Notes: generated from the sequence alone by a model not told the origin. A DNA stretch of 48,974 nucleotides from Saprospiraceae bacterium (GCA_020631105.1 JAHDHW010000007.1:1-48974); one strand, 5' to 3'; positions 24,608-34,431 are shown, counted from the first letter of the stretch. Numbers and translations: made by a program.

Positions 24608-25969
24608 ATGAATATTGCAGTAGTCGGTACTGGTTACGTAGGTCTTGTGACCGGAACTTGTTTTGCTGAAACAGGTAATAATGTTATCTGTGTCGACATC
24701 GACGAGAACAAGGTTAACAAAATGCGCCAAGGGGAAGTACCCATTTATGAGCCTGGTCTTGATGTTTTGTTTGAACGAAACACCAAACAAGGTCGATTAA
24801 GTTTTACAACAAATTTGGCAGAAGCAATCGAAGATGCTGAAATTATCTTCTTGGCTTTACCGACTCCTCCGGGAGAAGACGGATCTGCTGATTTATCTTA
24901 TATTCTTGGGGTGGCAGATGACCTTTCAAAAATAATTACAGATTATAAAGTTATTGTTGATAAAAGTACGGTACCTGTAGGTACTGCTGAGCGGGTTCAT
25001 GCGAAATTAGTAGCTAACCTTGATGAGCACCTTTTTGATGTAGTTTCTAATCCTGAATTTTTACGTGAAGGGGTTGCTGTTGATGATTTCTTGAAGCCTG
25101 ACCGTGTGGTTATTGGAACTAATTCTGAGAAAGCACAAAAGGTGATGAAGCAGTTATATGAACCATTTGTACGCCAAGGGAATCCAATCATCTTTATGGA
25201 TGAGCGTTCTGCTGAGATGACTAAGTATGCTGCTAATTCATACTTGGCTGCACGTATTTCGTTTATGAACGAGATCGCAAACCTTTGTGAGCTTGCAGGA
25301 GCTGATGTAGATATGGTCCGTAAAGGAATGGGTAGTGATAATCGAATTGGTAAGAGATTTTTATTCCCAGGTGTTGGATACGGTGGAAGCTGTTTCCCGA
25401 AGGATGTACAAGCATTATACAAAACAGCTAACGAGTTTGACTATGATTTCAAGATTTTGAACTCTGTCATGAATGTTAATACCATTCAAAAGACTGTATT
25501 AGCTAAGAAGATTAAAAATTATTTTGATGGTGATGTAGCTGGAAAGACAATCGCTCTTTGGGGATTAGCTTTCAAGCCGAATACAGATGATATTCGTGAA
25601 GCACCAGCACTATATATTATGGATGAGCTTCTAGAGGCAGGCGCAAACATCAGAGCATTTGACCCTGAAGCAATGGAGCATATCCGATCAATGTATGGAG
25701 ACCGAATCACTTTGGTAGACAACCAGTACGATGCGCTTGATGGTGCAGATGTGTTGGCAATTGTTACGGAGTGGAGTGTATTCCGAACACCTGATTTCAA
25801 TAAGGTAGCTAGTGCTCTTAAAGAAAAAGCAATTTTCGACGGTCGTAACTTATATGATCTAAGTAAAATGGAGGAATTAGGAGTACATTATGAAAGTATT
25901 GGTCGTGCACCGGTAGGTGTTAAAACCAAAATTAATGGATACCACGGAGGAGCGAATGGTGTAAGCTAA
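24608..25969 (+). CDS. ugd: UDP-glucose 6-dehydrogenase
   Basis: Oxidises UDP-glucose twice with NAD to UDP-glucuronate, a donor for polysaccharides. The 453 residues hold the N-terminal Rossmann NAD site (MNIAVVGTGYVGLVTGTCFAETG), a central helical domain (VSNPEFLREGVAVDDFLKPDR), the catalytic Cys in GVGYGGSCFPKDVQAL, and a C-terminal UDP-binding domain (LWGLAFKPNTDDIREAPAL). All match the UDP-glucose/GDP-mannose dehydrogenase family, and the GGSCFPKD form favours the UDP-glucose enzyme. It is monocistronic, with a terminator 27 nt downstream. Its product may feed exopolysaccharide or lipopolysaccharide. Confidence 0.95.
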   Translation: MNIAVVGTGYVGLVTGTCFAETGNNVICVDIDENKVNKMRQGEVPIYEPGLDVLFERNTKQGRLSFTTNLAEAIEDAEIIFLALPTPPGEDGSADLSYILGVADDLSKIITDYKVIVDKSTVPVGTAERVHAKLVANLDEHLFDVVSNPEFLREGVAVDDFLKPDRVVIGTNSEKAQKVMKQLYEPFVRQGNPIIFMDERSAEMTKYAANSYLAARISFMNEIANLCELAGADVDMVRKGMGSDNRIGKRFLFPGVGYGGSCFPKDVQALYKTANEFDYDFKILNSVMNVNTIQKTVLAKKIKNYFDGDVAGKTIALWGLAFKPNTDDIREAPALYIMDELLEAGANIRAFDPEAMEHIRSMYGDRITLVDNQYDALDGADVLAIVTEWSVFRTPDFNKVASALKEKAIFDGRNLYDLSKMEELGVHYESIGRAPVGVKTKINGYHGGANGVS

Positions 25970-25995
25970 TCACTTTTCCTTTAGATAAGATACTT

Positions 25996-26027
25996 AAAAG
26001 CTGCTGGATTATTCCAGTGGCTTTTTT
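25996..26027 (+). terminator. ugd terminator
   Basis: AAAAGCTGCTGG (25996-26007) pairs with CCAGTGGCTTTT (26014-26025) with two G-U pairs and an ATTATT loop, followed by further T (six in all) and TGCTTTT. It lies 27 nt after the ugd stop. Confidence 0.85.
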
Positions 26028-26185
26028 GCTTTTATACCCCAGCTATTCTACTAATAATTAAACTTACCCAGTTTTCGGCTGTTCCAATCAAGTCAATCTC
26101 CCGTCAAAGAATTAATTTTGAATGTTAAAAGATATACCTTAGCGTGATCTCAAACGTTGAATACTAACCGACAAACCTATTTATC

Positions 26186-26812
26186 ATGCGATTCTTAATA
26201 TTAATTATTCCAGTGCTCTTCATTGCCTGTTCAAGTAATCTTGAAACCGTAGAAACTAAAAATGAGTTTGGCTATACAATAAAATACACTCGTAGCAAAA
26301 CCGATTACGCTAAGCAGGGAAAATATGTTTCTCTCTTTCCTAATGGTACCCCTTATGAAGAGGCTAGTTACGAAAATGATGTATTACATGGAGAACGAAA
26401 ATTATATTACGAAAATGGTAATGTCGAAGTAATAGAAAATTACAACATGGGTAACTTTACTTCTCCTTACAAATCATTTTATGAGGATGGAACTTTAAAG
26501 CAGGAAGGAGCCTATGACAATAATGTTGCGACGGGACAATGGAAAAAATACTATGCTAATGGTCAGCTCATGGAAAATGTCACGCTTGTCGAAAATGAAG
26601 AAAACGGCCCCTTTGAAGAATTTTATGAGAATGGGAATAAGAAAGCGGTAGGTACTTATAATGGATTTGATACGGATATGAATCGCCCTCGAGAACATGG
26701 CCTATTGAGCCTTTATAATGAGGAAGGTACCCTAATTAAGAAGATGAATTGCGATATGGGCGTCTGCCGGACGATATGGACCCTTGAAGATGGCGATGTA
26801 AAGCAAGAGTAG
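26186..26812 (+). CDS. YwqK/MORN-repeat lipoprotein
   Basis: A 208-residue lipoprotein (lipobox ending at Cys15, LFIACSS). The body is a row of MORN/YwqK-type repeats of about 23 residues built on G-x-[WY]-x-x-[FY]-[YE]-x-[ND]-G: GKYVSLFPNGTPYEEASY, GERKLYYENGNVEVIENY, SPYKSFYEDGTLKQEGAY, GQWKKYYANGQLMENV and GPFEEFYENGNKKAVGTY. Proteins of this kind are widespread in Bacteroidota at the cell surface. The database label 'toxin-antitoxin system antitoxin' often attached to YwqK proteins is not supported here: there is no toxin gene and the protein is exported. Confidence 0.88.
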   Translation: MRFLILIIPVLFIACSSNLETVETKNEFGYTIKYTRSKTDYAKQGKYVSLFPNGTPYEEASYENDVLHGERKLYYENGNVEVIENYNMGNFTSPYKSFYEDGTLKQEGAYDNNVATGQWKKYYANGQLMENVTLVENEENGPFEEFYENGNKKAVGTYNGFDTDMNRPREHGLLSLYNEEGTLIKKMNCDMGVCRTIWTLEDGDVKQE

Positions 26813-26854
26813 TTATTATCTTTAAGGAATAATTGATTATGCAAAAGTTAAAGC

Positions 26855-27943
26855 ATGCGAATGAATAAATTTACCTGGATAACTATACTGTGCAGTTTTT
26901 GTCTTTCTCTTGTGATATGGGCACCGATCGGTGCTCAGCCAATTGGAGGAGAGGAAGTTTATGAATTCCTTGGCTTATCACCATCTGCTCGTACTACTGC
27001 ACTTGGTGGAACCTTGATTTCTGTTTCGGATGATGATGTAGTATTAGGTCTGATGAATCCTGCTACTTTGAATGAGCGGATGCATAATCAGCTTTCTTTC
27101 AATCATAATTTTTTTGTAGCTGGGATCAATAATGGTTATGCCGCTTATGGTTACCATTCTAAAAAACTAGAAACTACTTTCCACGGTGGATTACAGTATT
27201 TGAGTTATGGAACCTTTGATCGAGCTGATGAGTTTGGGCAATTACAGGGAACCTTTGATGCTTCTGAATATGCGTTTAATGTAGGTGCATCCAGGCAGTT
27301 ATATGATAAGCTATCTGTAGGAGCAAATCTGAAAATGATCACATCTCAATTAGAAGATTATAACTCTTTAGGGGTGGCGGCTGATCTTGGGGCTTACTAT
27401 CAGGATACCTCAGGCTTGCTAACCATTGGGCTAGTTTTAAAAAATATGGGTACTCAGATCACTACGTTCGCTGATCAACGGGAGCCATTACCATTTGACT
27501 TACAGATAGGGATATCTCGTCGACTTAGATATTTACCGTTTCGGGTTTCGATGGTTTACCATAACTTGCATCGCTGGAATATCTTGTACGATGACCCTAA
27601 TGCAGAGCAATCCTCTATTTTCTTCGGGGAGTTGCAGGAAGCATCTGATAATCGCTTTGGTCAGGTTGTGGATAATTTCTTTAGGCATATAATATTCAGC
27701 GGAGAGTTTCTTCTTGGGAAAGCGGAAAATCTACGATTGCGATTTGCTTATAATCATTTTCAACGTAAGGAATTATCCGTTGAAAATCTGCGTAGTTTAG
27801 CAGGGTTTTCAATGGGTATAGGATTTAAAATAAAACGCTTTCGGATAGAATACGGTCGAGCTTTTTATCACCTCGCCGGAGGAATGAATCACTTCAGTAT
27901 ATCCACAAATATCAATGAATTCAAACGCGGAATACGGAATTAA
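26855..27943 (+). CDS. porQ: Type IX secretion system protein PorQ
   Basis: An outer-membrane beta-barrel protein of the type IX secretion system, needed with PorU, PorV and PorZ for surface attachment of exported proteins. The 362-residue protein has a signal peptide (about 1-29) and the PorV/PorQ start: GGEEVYEFLGLSPSARTTALGG, followed by alternating beta strands (GLQYLSYGTFDRADEFG, LSVGANLKMITSQLEDY). The family is typically about 340 residues. Its start may be the second Met at 26861. No other Por genes lie in the window, as is usual since they are scattered. Confidence 0.88.
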   Translation: MRMNKFTWITILCSFCLSLVIWAPIGAQPIGGEEVYEFLGLSPSARTTALGGTLISVSDDDVVLGLMNPATLNERMHNQLSFNHNFFVAGINNGYAAYGYHSKKLETTFHGGLQYLSYGTFDRADEFGQLQGTFDASEYAFNVGASRQLYDKLSVGANLKMITSQLEDYNSLGVAADLGAYYQDTSGLLTIGLVLKNMGTQITTFADQREPLPFDLQIGISRRLRYLPFRVSMVYHNLHRWNILYDDPNAEQSSIFFGELQEASDNRFGQVVDNFFRHIIFSGEFLLGKAENLRLRFAYNHFQRKELSVENLRSLAGFSMGIGFKIKRFRIEYGRAFYHLAGGMNHFSISTNINEFKRGIRN

Positions 27944-28016
27944 AAACCTAAGTCTTGAGCAACTTCAGTGTCAGTTTTACGAAAGTTTATAGACACCACT
28001 TTACTAGTTCACCGTG

Positions 28017-28892
28017 ATGACAATAACTCAACTCTCTAACTTTTCCGTAGCTGAATTAACGGAAACATTTAATGTAGCTTTTTCAGATTACATTGTTCCC
28101 TTCAAAATTACAGAAGATCAACTTGCTGAAAAACTCCGAACGGCTAATATCCAACTGGACTTATCTCCCGGGGCAGTAGTTGATGATAAGTTGGTAGGTT
28201 TTATCTGGCACGGACTGGGGTGGCGCGAAGGAAAGACCGTAATTTGGAATGGAGGGACGGGAGTAGTACCTGATCAACGTGGAAAGGGGATTACCGGTAA
28301 GCTTTATGATTATATCCTGCCGATGTTAAAGGAGCGAGGTTACGAGCGATCTGTTTTAGAAGTGATCATTGGAAATGACCCGGCTATCCATACCTACCAG
28401 AAAAAAGGATTTGAAATTGTTCGCACCCTGGATTGCTTTCGTGCGAAGGCTACGCCATCCACGGGAGGAACGATCAAAGACGTCGCTCGCCCGAAGAAAG
28501 AGCTAGCTCAGCGAATACTAAATAGACCATATGATTGGTCGGCCTTTCATCAATTACGTTCATGGCAGCCTACTTATCAGAATGATGATGCCCGAATGGA
28601 CTTATTAGGCGAACAGGTAAAAGCAGTAGGTGCTTTTTTGAAAAATGAACTTGTAGGATATATACTTTTTGATGCCCGAATAGATCGTGGTGATATCTAT
28701 CAGTTTGGCGTGCATCCAGATTTTCGGCAACAAGGAGTAGGACGTTATTTATTTGAAATTGCTGAATCAGGAAAATCTGTTCCCTTGAAAGTTATTAATG
28801 TAGATGCCGCTCATACGCCGAGCCTTTCATTCTTCCAGCATCTAAACTTCGAACGAACTATCGGGCAGTACGAAATGACTTTAAAGATTTAA
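28017..28892 (+). CDS. Tandem GNAT-family N-acetyltransferase
   Basis: A 291-residue protein with two GNAT acetyltransferase folds. The first (about 1-145) has the acetyl-CoA loop VVPDQRGKGITGKLYDY and the YQKKGFEIVR end; the second (about 160-290) has GVHPDFRQQGVGRYLFE and FFQHLNFERTIG. GNAT enzymes transfer acetyl from acetyl-CoA to an amine; the substrate is not predictable. A GTG directly precedes the ATG at 28017; I use the ATG. The gene stands alone between porQ and the bestrophin gene. Confidence 0.9.
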   Translation: MTITQLSNFSVAELTETFNVAFSDYIVPFKITEDQLAEKLRTANIQLDLSPGAVVDDKLVGFIWHGLGWREGKTVIWNGGTGVVPDQRGKGITGKLYDYILPMLKERGYERSVLEVIIGNDPAIHTYQKKGFEIVRTLDCFRAKATPSTGGTIKDVARPKKELAQRILNRPYDWSAFHQLRSWQPTYQNDDARMDLLGEQVKAVGAFLKNELVGYILFDARIDRGDIYQFGVHPDFRQQGVGRYLFEIAESGKSVPLKVINVDAAHTPSLSFFQHLNFERTIGQYEMTLKI

Positions 28893-28949
28893 TTCCTTTT
28901 TTTATTTTTATCGTTGGATATCCTTCCTTTCTAAATCTAACGATCAATT

Positions 28950-29990
28950 ATGTACGTTAATAAGAATTTTTCTTTTGTTGAGGTAATGCGCTTTACCGGT
29001 GGTCATATTGTCTGGATCACAGCTTGGGCAACTTTGGTTGCTGCTATATTTGAATTTACGCATTGGGAATGGTTGCATATTCCCTGGTTGCCATTAAGTG
29101 TGATTGGTACAGCAGTAGCATTCTATATTGGTTTCAAAAACAATCAAGCTTACGACCGTCTTTGGGAAGCTCGAAAGATATGGGGAGCAATTGTAAACAG
29201 TAGTCGTGCGTGGGGAAGTATGGTGAAGGGCTATATCAGTAATGAGTTTGTTACTTCTACGCCTTATGAGGAAGCGGAACTTCAGTCGATTTATAAAAAA
29301 CTAATGTATCGCCATATTGGCTGGCTGTATGCTTTGCGCAGTCAATTGCTGATCCCAACTTCATGGGAGCATATAACACAAGGCAGACATATAAGAAAGG
29401 CTACGGAGAAAAGGAGAGCACGGTTTGGAGTAGGCTTACTTGATGACGACGTTACGAGTGCGGAGTTACAAAATTTTCTACCACCTGATGAATATGAACG
29501 GCTTATTAATTATAAGAATACGGCGACGCAGATTATTGACCAACAGTCTCAAGATCTAAAGACTTTAAGAGCAAAGAATATTATTGATGATTTTCGACAC
29601 ATCAGTATGCAAGACATGCTAAATGAATTCTACGTCCATCAGGGGAAGTGTGAGCGAATCAAAAAATTCCCGCTGCCTCGACAGTATGGGAGTAGCAGTT
29701 TTATCTTTGTTGGGATATTCATCTTTTTGTTGCCGCTTGGGATGGTTGCGGAGTTTCATAAACTCGGGGACTTTGGAGCATGGTTATCTATTCCGTTTAC
29801 GGTGCTAGTATCCTGGGTCTATATTATGATGGAGCTGGTGGGGGATTACTCCGAAAATCCATTTGAAGGATTAGGTAATGATATTCCTATGCTGGCGCTT
29901 TGCCGAACTATAGAAATAGATCTTAGGGAGATGCTCGGCGAAACGGATCTGCCTCCCGGTATTCAGGCAAAAAATGGCGTACTCATGTAG
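28950..29990 (+). CDS. Bestrophin family anion channel
   Basis: A 346-residue membrane protein of the bestrophin (UPF0187) family, pentameric channels. Family landmarks: N-terminal TM1-TM2 with PWLPLSVIGTAVAFYIGFKNNQAYDRLWEARKIWGAIVNSSRAWG (core FKNNQAYDRLWEARK near 70-85), then a helical cytoplasmic part and two more TM segments near 245-290 ending in the ELVGDYSENPFEGLGNDIPM motif. The ENPFEG motif is the calcium-clasp equivalent in animals. Bacterial members can conduct cations or anions, so ion selectivity is left open. Confidence 0.93.
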   Translation: MYVNKNFSFVEVMRFTGGHIVWITAWATLVAAIFEFTHWEWLHIPWLPLSVIGTAVAFYIGFKNNQAYDRLWEARKIWGAIVNSSRAWGSMVKGYISNEFVTSTPYEEAELQSIYKKLMYRHIGWLYALRSQLLIPTSWEHITQGRHIRKATEKRRARFGVGLLDDDVTSAELQNFLPPDEYERLINYKNTATQIIDQQSQDLKTLRAKNIIDDFRHISMQDMLNEFYVHQGKCERIKKFPLPRQYGSSSFIFVGIFIFLLPLGMVAEFHKLGDFGAWLSIPFTVLVSWVYIMMELVGDYSENPFEGLGNDIPMLALCRTIEIDLREMLGETDLPPGIQAKNGVLM

Positions 29991-29992
29991 GC

Positions 29993-31357
29993 CTAGAATT
30001 TTTTGCGAATTTCTTCCAGTACTTTTTGCATCTCTTCTTTGAATGGGCGGGAACCGCCTTTGTAATTGTTATGCATGAAGCTAAAGATTAAAAATTTTCC
30101 TTTGTCCGTCCGTAAGTAGCCACTTAAACAATGATTGTTACTTAGTGTACCTGTTTTTGCAAAAACGTATGGCTCTGTAGGGCCAGCGTACCAATCCTCT
30201 ATAGTGCCAGATACGCCACCTGCCGGAAAAATATGAAGTAAACGTTCTTGCGGGACTTGCTGAAAAAGTTGATGAAGGAGGTGTACAATCGTTCGGGGGG
30301 TAAATAAATTATATCGTGATAAGCCAGAGCCATCTGCCCATATAGGTTCATCCGGGAACTTTTGCATTAAGCTATCTACTGCGTAATCGATAATTTGATT
30401 GGTGTTGAGATTATTGAATAGCTGGTCATTACAAACTAAGAGTAATTGTTCGGCTACGAAGTTGTCGCTAGCCTGCATCATTTGCCGGTACAAGGTATCG
30501 GCAGAGATAGAGAATACTGTTTTTTTATTGAGCGGAGATTCAATAGGTGAGCTTAATAATCGGATGTTCTTTCCAGTCGTTTCATTGAGTAGAGTGATTA
30601 ATAACTCGTTCGAGGTTAGGAATGGATGCTCATTGTCGTATTTCTTTGACTGAATACCTGGGTTGTATTCGAAGAGGTTATAATCTTGTACTCTTTTGAG
30701 ATACCTGCTTTGGATTTTTTCGTTAGCAGAAAAACTACTGGAGAAGTATCCTGGCTCTACCCGAAAATAAGGATCATCTGCATCTTTTTTTACTTTGATA
30801 ACATTACCGTGATAGGGGAGTGGAGATTTTTCTGGCTGAAAATAATAGTAATAATCATCCCAGGACCAACCAGCGCCATAACGAGTGTCTTCGAAGTTTG
30901 ACGGATCAAAGAATAGTTGTTTATCAGTATTTTTTAAGAAGTTGATTAGGATATTGTTTTCAGAGAGATTTGGGTTGCGGAGCGAAGGGTCTCCAGTCCC
31001 CCAAAAGATGAGAGAATCCCCTTTTTCAATGTAGCGAATTCCGGGAATGGAATCGCCTAGGATTTGTAGTGCGGTATAAAGGGTAAATATTTTGGTGTTT
31101 GATGCTGGTGTAAAGTATCGTTTAGCATTTTTTTCATAAAGCACCTTCCCTTCGTTTGGATCAAAAAGCATAAAACCAGTATAAGCCCGTTCAAAGGTTG
31201 GAGAAGTTTCGATCATCTGATCGTATGAAAGAGGACCAGAGGACTTAGATTTTTTGGTGCCGCTACAGGATCCAAATAAAAAAATACCCGCAAGAAGTAC
31301 CAATTGTAGGAAATGGCTTATTTTTAAATGATTCAGCGGCTGTAAATTATTACGCAT
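29993..31357 (-). CDS. dacB: D-Ala-D-Ala carboxypeptidase/endopeptidase, PBP4 type, lipoprotein
   Basis: A low-molecular-weight penicillin-binding protein of family S13 that trims or cuts peptide bridges in peptidoglycan. The start at 31357 gives 454 residues with a lipobox ending at Cys31 (FLFGSC). Catalytic motifs are SNTK (Ser86, Lys89), SDN in MMQASDNFVAEQ, and KTGT in FAKTGTLSNN. The large insertion of E. coli PBP4 is reduced. It ends 3 nt before the convergent bestrophin stop and starts 12 nt from the divergent serine hydrolase, so the two promoters must overlap with coding sequence. An upstream Met at 31387 would put the lipobox too far in and overlap the divergent gene. Confidence 0.9.
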   Translation of the reverse strand: MRNNLQPLNHLKISHFLQLVLLAGIFLFGSCSGTKKSKSSGPLSYDQMIETSPTFERAYTGFMLFDPNEGKVLYEKNAKRYFTPASNTKIFTLYTALQILGDSIPGIRYIEKGDSLIFWGTGDPSLRNPNLSENNILINFLKNTDKQLFFDPSNFEDTRYGAGWSWDDYYYYFQPEKSPLPYHGNVIKVKKDADDPYFRVEPGYFSSSFSANEKIQSRYLKRVQDYNLFEYNPGIQSKKYDNEHPFLTSNELLITLLNETTGKNIRLLSSPIESPLNKKTVFSISADTLYRQMMQASDNFVAEQLLLVCNDQLFNNLNTNQIIDYAVDSLMQKFPDEPIWADGSGLSRYNLFTPRTIVHLLHQLFQQVPQERLLHIFPAGGVSGTIEDWYAGPTEPYVFAKTGTLSNNHCLSGYLRTDKGKFLIFSFMHNNYKGGSRPFKEEMQKVLEEIRKKF

Positions 31358-31368
31358 AAATATCAGAT

Positions 31369-33192
31369 ATGAAATTTTGGAAAGCATTAGTTCTGTTTTT
31401 GTTGTTTATTAGTATTGCCCCCCGTTTGTCAGGGCAAGACCTTTGGGATGTTAGCCCTGAGCATTATAAAAAAACTTTACAATCGGTTGTAGTACTAAAG
31501 AATGAATCGGTAAAAATTCCATTATCAAATGCTGATGCGCTTGTTGCGGAACATTACCATTGGGGCAATATGACTTCAAACTTAGCAAGAGAAATTGAAC
31601 GATATTATCCTATTCCAAGTACTAAGATACTTGGTCTTTCGCCTAAAGATAAAAAGCTTACGAAGGCTCCAAAAATATTAACACTGGATTTATCCGAAAC
31701 GATAGAAGATGAAGGCTGGGAGTTGCTCATTAGCTCTTGGATAAAAACAGCTGGAACGATAGTTATAGCCTTTGATGCTAAGGCAGGAGGTATTCAAAGT
31801 AGGTTACCGTTAGGGAAATCGGCTCATCTGATCTATGTGAATGGGAAAACGGGCTTAGAACAATCCTTAGCCATGCAAGTGTTATTTGGTGGACAGGAAG
31901 CTAAGGGGCGACTTGCCCAGGATTGGACGAATGGATTTGGAGCAGGGGCTGGATTTGATACAGAAGGTGGAATACGACTTTCGTATGGGCCGCCTGAGTT
32001 AAAAGGAATGAATCGAAAACTGTTGAAAGACAATATTGGACGGCTTGCTCAAACGGCAGTAGATTCTGCTGCTTTTCCGGGGTGTCAGGTGTTAGTTGTG
32101 AAGGAAGGACAAGTGGTTTATCACGAGACCTGGGGATATCACACTTATGATAATGCCCGAGAGGTTAGTCGATCTGATATCTATGATTTTGCCTCCGTTA
32201 CGAAAGTTACTTCGGCTTTGCCTGCTTTAATGAAATTACATGGAGAGGGGGAATTTGACTTGGATGTCCCTTTGAAAACCTATTTTCCAGCTTTTGAAAA
32301 ATCGAATAAAGGGCATCTCCAAATGCGACCTATACTTGCACATCATGCCCGATTAAAACCTTGGATACCTTACTGGAGAAGTACCAAAAAGAAAAATGGG
32401 AAATTCAAATGGCGGACCTTTAAGTCTAAGCAATCCCGTCGATTCCCTGTGCATATCACGGATAATCTGTATTTGCATAAAAAGTACAAAAAACGGATCT
32501 ACAAAGCCATTAAAGATTCACCGCTTAATGAAAAGGAAGGGTATGTTTACTCCGGATTAGTTTTTTATCTCTGGCCAAAAATTGTCGCTGATCTCACGGG
32601 AGCACCTTACGAGTCTTATTTACAAAATTCTTTTTATAAGCCAATTGGAGCGGCAACGATTGGGTACAATCCTATGGATCGATTTTCGTTGGATCGCATT
32701 CCTCCGACAGAGAAGGATACTTTTTTTCGGCAAGTTCAAATCCATGGTAAAGTGCATGATGAGGGAGCGGTAATGATGGGCGGTGTTTCAGCAAATGCTG
32801 GCTTGTTTGGTTCTGCGAATGATTTGGCAAAACTAATGCAACTGTATCTTAATGAAGGGACTTATGGCGGAGAACAATTAATTGATAGTGTTTCTGTGCA
32901 AGAGTTTACGCGTTGTCAGTATTGTGATGAAGGAAACCGAAGGGGACTTGGCTTTGATAAACCATTGATTGAATATCACCCTCAAAAGAGCTCGGTCGCA
33001 AAAGATGCGAGTCCTGCTTCATTTGGTCATTCGGGGTATACAGGTACTTTTACCTGGGTAGATCCGGAGCATGAATTAATTTATATTTTCTTTTCTAATC
33101 GTGTTTACCCGACCCGAGAAAATCGAAAAATTTATCAATTGAATGTACGACCGGATATTCATCAAGTGATTTATGATTCTTTTTTGCGCTAA
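31369..33192 (+). CDS. Serine hydrolase (class C beta-lactamase fold) with GH3 C-terminal-like domain
   Basis: A 607-residue exported protein. After a signal peptide (1-22), residues 28-210 resemble the C-terminal domain of family 3 glycoside hydrolases (LQSVVVLKNESVKIPLS; FGGQEAKGRLAQDW; EGGIRLSYGPPE). Residues 215-600 are a beta-lactamase/DD-peptidase domain: SVTK (Ser276-Lys279), a YSG motif, and HSGYTG near the end. In many Bacteroidota the same two parts follow a NagZ-like GH3 barrel in one protein of about 1000 residues; here the barrel is missing. It diverges from dacB, so a role in wall turnover is likely. Whether it is a hydrolase or an esterase is not known. Confidence 0.85.
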   Translation: MKFWKALVLFLLFISIAPRLSGQDLWDVSPEHYKKTLQSVVVLKNESVKIPLSNADALVAEHYHWGNMTSNLAREIERYYPIPSTKILGLSPKDKKLTKAPKILTLDLSETIEDEGWELLISSWIKTAGTIVIAFDAKAGGIQSRLPLGKSAHLIYVNGKTGLEQSLAMQVLFGGQEAKGRLAQDWTNGFGAGAGFDTEGGIRLSYGPPELKGMNRKLLKDNIGRLAQTAVDSAAFPGCQVLVVKEGQVVYHETWGYHTYDNAREVSRSDIYDFASVTKVTSALPALMKLHGEGEFDLDVPLKTYFPAFEKSNKGHLQMRPILAHHARLKPWIPYWRSTKKKNGKFKWRTFKSKQSRRFPVHITDNLYLHKKYKKRIYKAIKDSPLNEKEGYVYSGLVFYLWPKIVADLTGAPYESYLQNSFYKPIGAATIGYNPMDRFSLDRIPPTEKDTFFRQVQIHGKVHDEGAVMMGGVSANAGLFGSANDLAKLMQLYLNEGTYGGEQLIDSVSVQEFTRCQYCDEGNRRGLGFDKPLIEYHPQKSSVAKDASPASFGHSGYTGTFTWVDPEHELIYIFFSNRVYPTRENRKIYQLNVRPDIHQVIYDSFLR

Positions 33193-33318
33193 GTTATCTA
33201 CTCTTGAGATGTGTACATTTATATAATTGTCCTTTGGGATACCTTGTGATACGAGGGGGCTTAGCTACAAATTCCAACAAACTTGCTACCTTACAGCAGT
33301 AATAAATAAAGAAACAAC

Positions 33319-34431
33319 ATGAAATTTTATTTAAGTATACTACCCCTATTGTTTTGTGTATTGGCCTTTGGTCAAAATGATGAGAATACCGAACCAGAGC
33401 TGAGAATGGACTTTGAGGATTATGATCCACCGTCGACTTTAGTGGTACCGGAACATGAAATCCTTAGCGCTAAGTTTCCTTTTTTGGATGTGCATAGCCA
33501 CCATTGGCGTATGGCTGAACAAGACCTGGATAAATTAATTCGGCAGATGGACAGCATGAATATGCAAGTCATTGTTAATCTCAGTGGTCGGGGTGGAGAG
33601 CGTCTCAAAGCAATGATGGATAATATCAAAAAATATGGTTATGAGGATCGAATTGTCCTTTTTACGAATATCGAATTACGGAGTATTGATGAACCAGACT
33701 GGACAGAGGAAACGCTAAAGCAGATCGAGTACGATTATAAAAACGGAGCAAAGGGGCTTAAGATTTATAAAAGTCAGGGAATGACCAATTTGGATTCAAA
33801 AGGTAACCGGATCAAAATAGATGATCCACGGATTGACCCTATCTGGGCAAGATGCGGTGAACTAGGAATGCCAATTCTTATTCACTCCGCTGATCCAAAA
33901 TCTTTTTGGGCGCCTCATGACGAGAATAACGAACGCTGGCTAGAGCTAAAGACGCGCCCAAATCGGAAGCGAGGTCCGGATAATCCTGCACCTTGGGAAA
34001 CAATAATCGGAGAGCAGCACCATATTATTAAAAAACATCCGAATACGAATTTCATCGCCGCTCATATGGGATGGTTTCCGAATGATTTGAAAAAACTTGG
34101 AGAGTTGTTAGATGAAATGCCTAACATGTATGTAGAAATTGGGGCTGTTATTGCAGAGCTAGGAAGACAGCCAAGAATGGCTAACCGCTTTTTAGAAAAG
34201 TACCAGGATCGGGTTTTATTTGGTAAGGATTCGTATAAGCCTGCAGAGTATCCGACCTACTTTAGAGTGTTGGAATCAGATGATGAGTACTTTCCTTATT
34301 ACAAAAGATATCATGCTTTTTGGAAAATGTATGGTCTGGATTTACCGGATCATATTTTAGAGAAACTCTATTACAAGAATGCATTGAAGCTGATACAAGG
34401 AGTAGATACAGAACAATTCAAGCGAGATTAA
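33319..34431 (+). CDS. Secreted amidohydrolase family protein
   Basis: A 370-residue protein with a signal peptide (about 1-18, ending AFGQ) and an amidohydrolase-2 type TIM barrel. Metal-site candidates: DVHSHH (57-62), ILIHSADP (near residue 195), IAAHMGW (near residue 248) and LFGKDSY (near 300, where most relatives have an Asp in GTD/GSD). The fold fits a metal-dependent hydrolase or decarboxylase acting on a cyclic or carboxylated substrate, which cannot be named here. It follows the serine hydrolase by 126 nt and may have its own promoter. Confidence 0.88.
   Translation: MKFYLSILPLLFCVLAFGQNDENTEPELRMDFEDYDPPSTLVVPEHEILSAKFPFLDVHSHHWRMAEQDLDKLIRQMDSMNMQVIVNLSGRGGERLKAMMDNIKKYGYEDRIVLFTNIELRSIDEPDWTEETLKQIEYDYKNGAKGLKIYKSQGMTNLDSKGNRIKIDDPRIDPIWARCGELGMPILIHSADPKSFWAPHDENNERWLELKTRPNRKRGPDNPAPWETIIGEQHHIIKKHPNTNFIAAHMGWFPNDLKKLGELLDEMPNMYVEIGAVIAELGRQPRMANRFLEKYQDRVLFGKDSYKPAEYPTYFRVLESDDEYFPYYKRYHAFWKMYGLDLPDHILEKLYYKNALKLIQGVDTEQFKRD

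Noticed and set aside
26186-26812. Toxin-antitoxin antitoxin (YwqK label)
   Set aside because: It is a lipoprotein with MORN-type repeats and there is no toxin gene; the label is a database habit.
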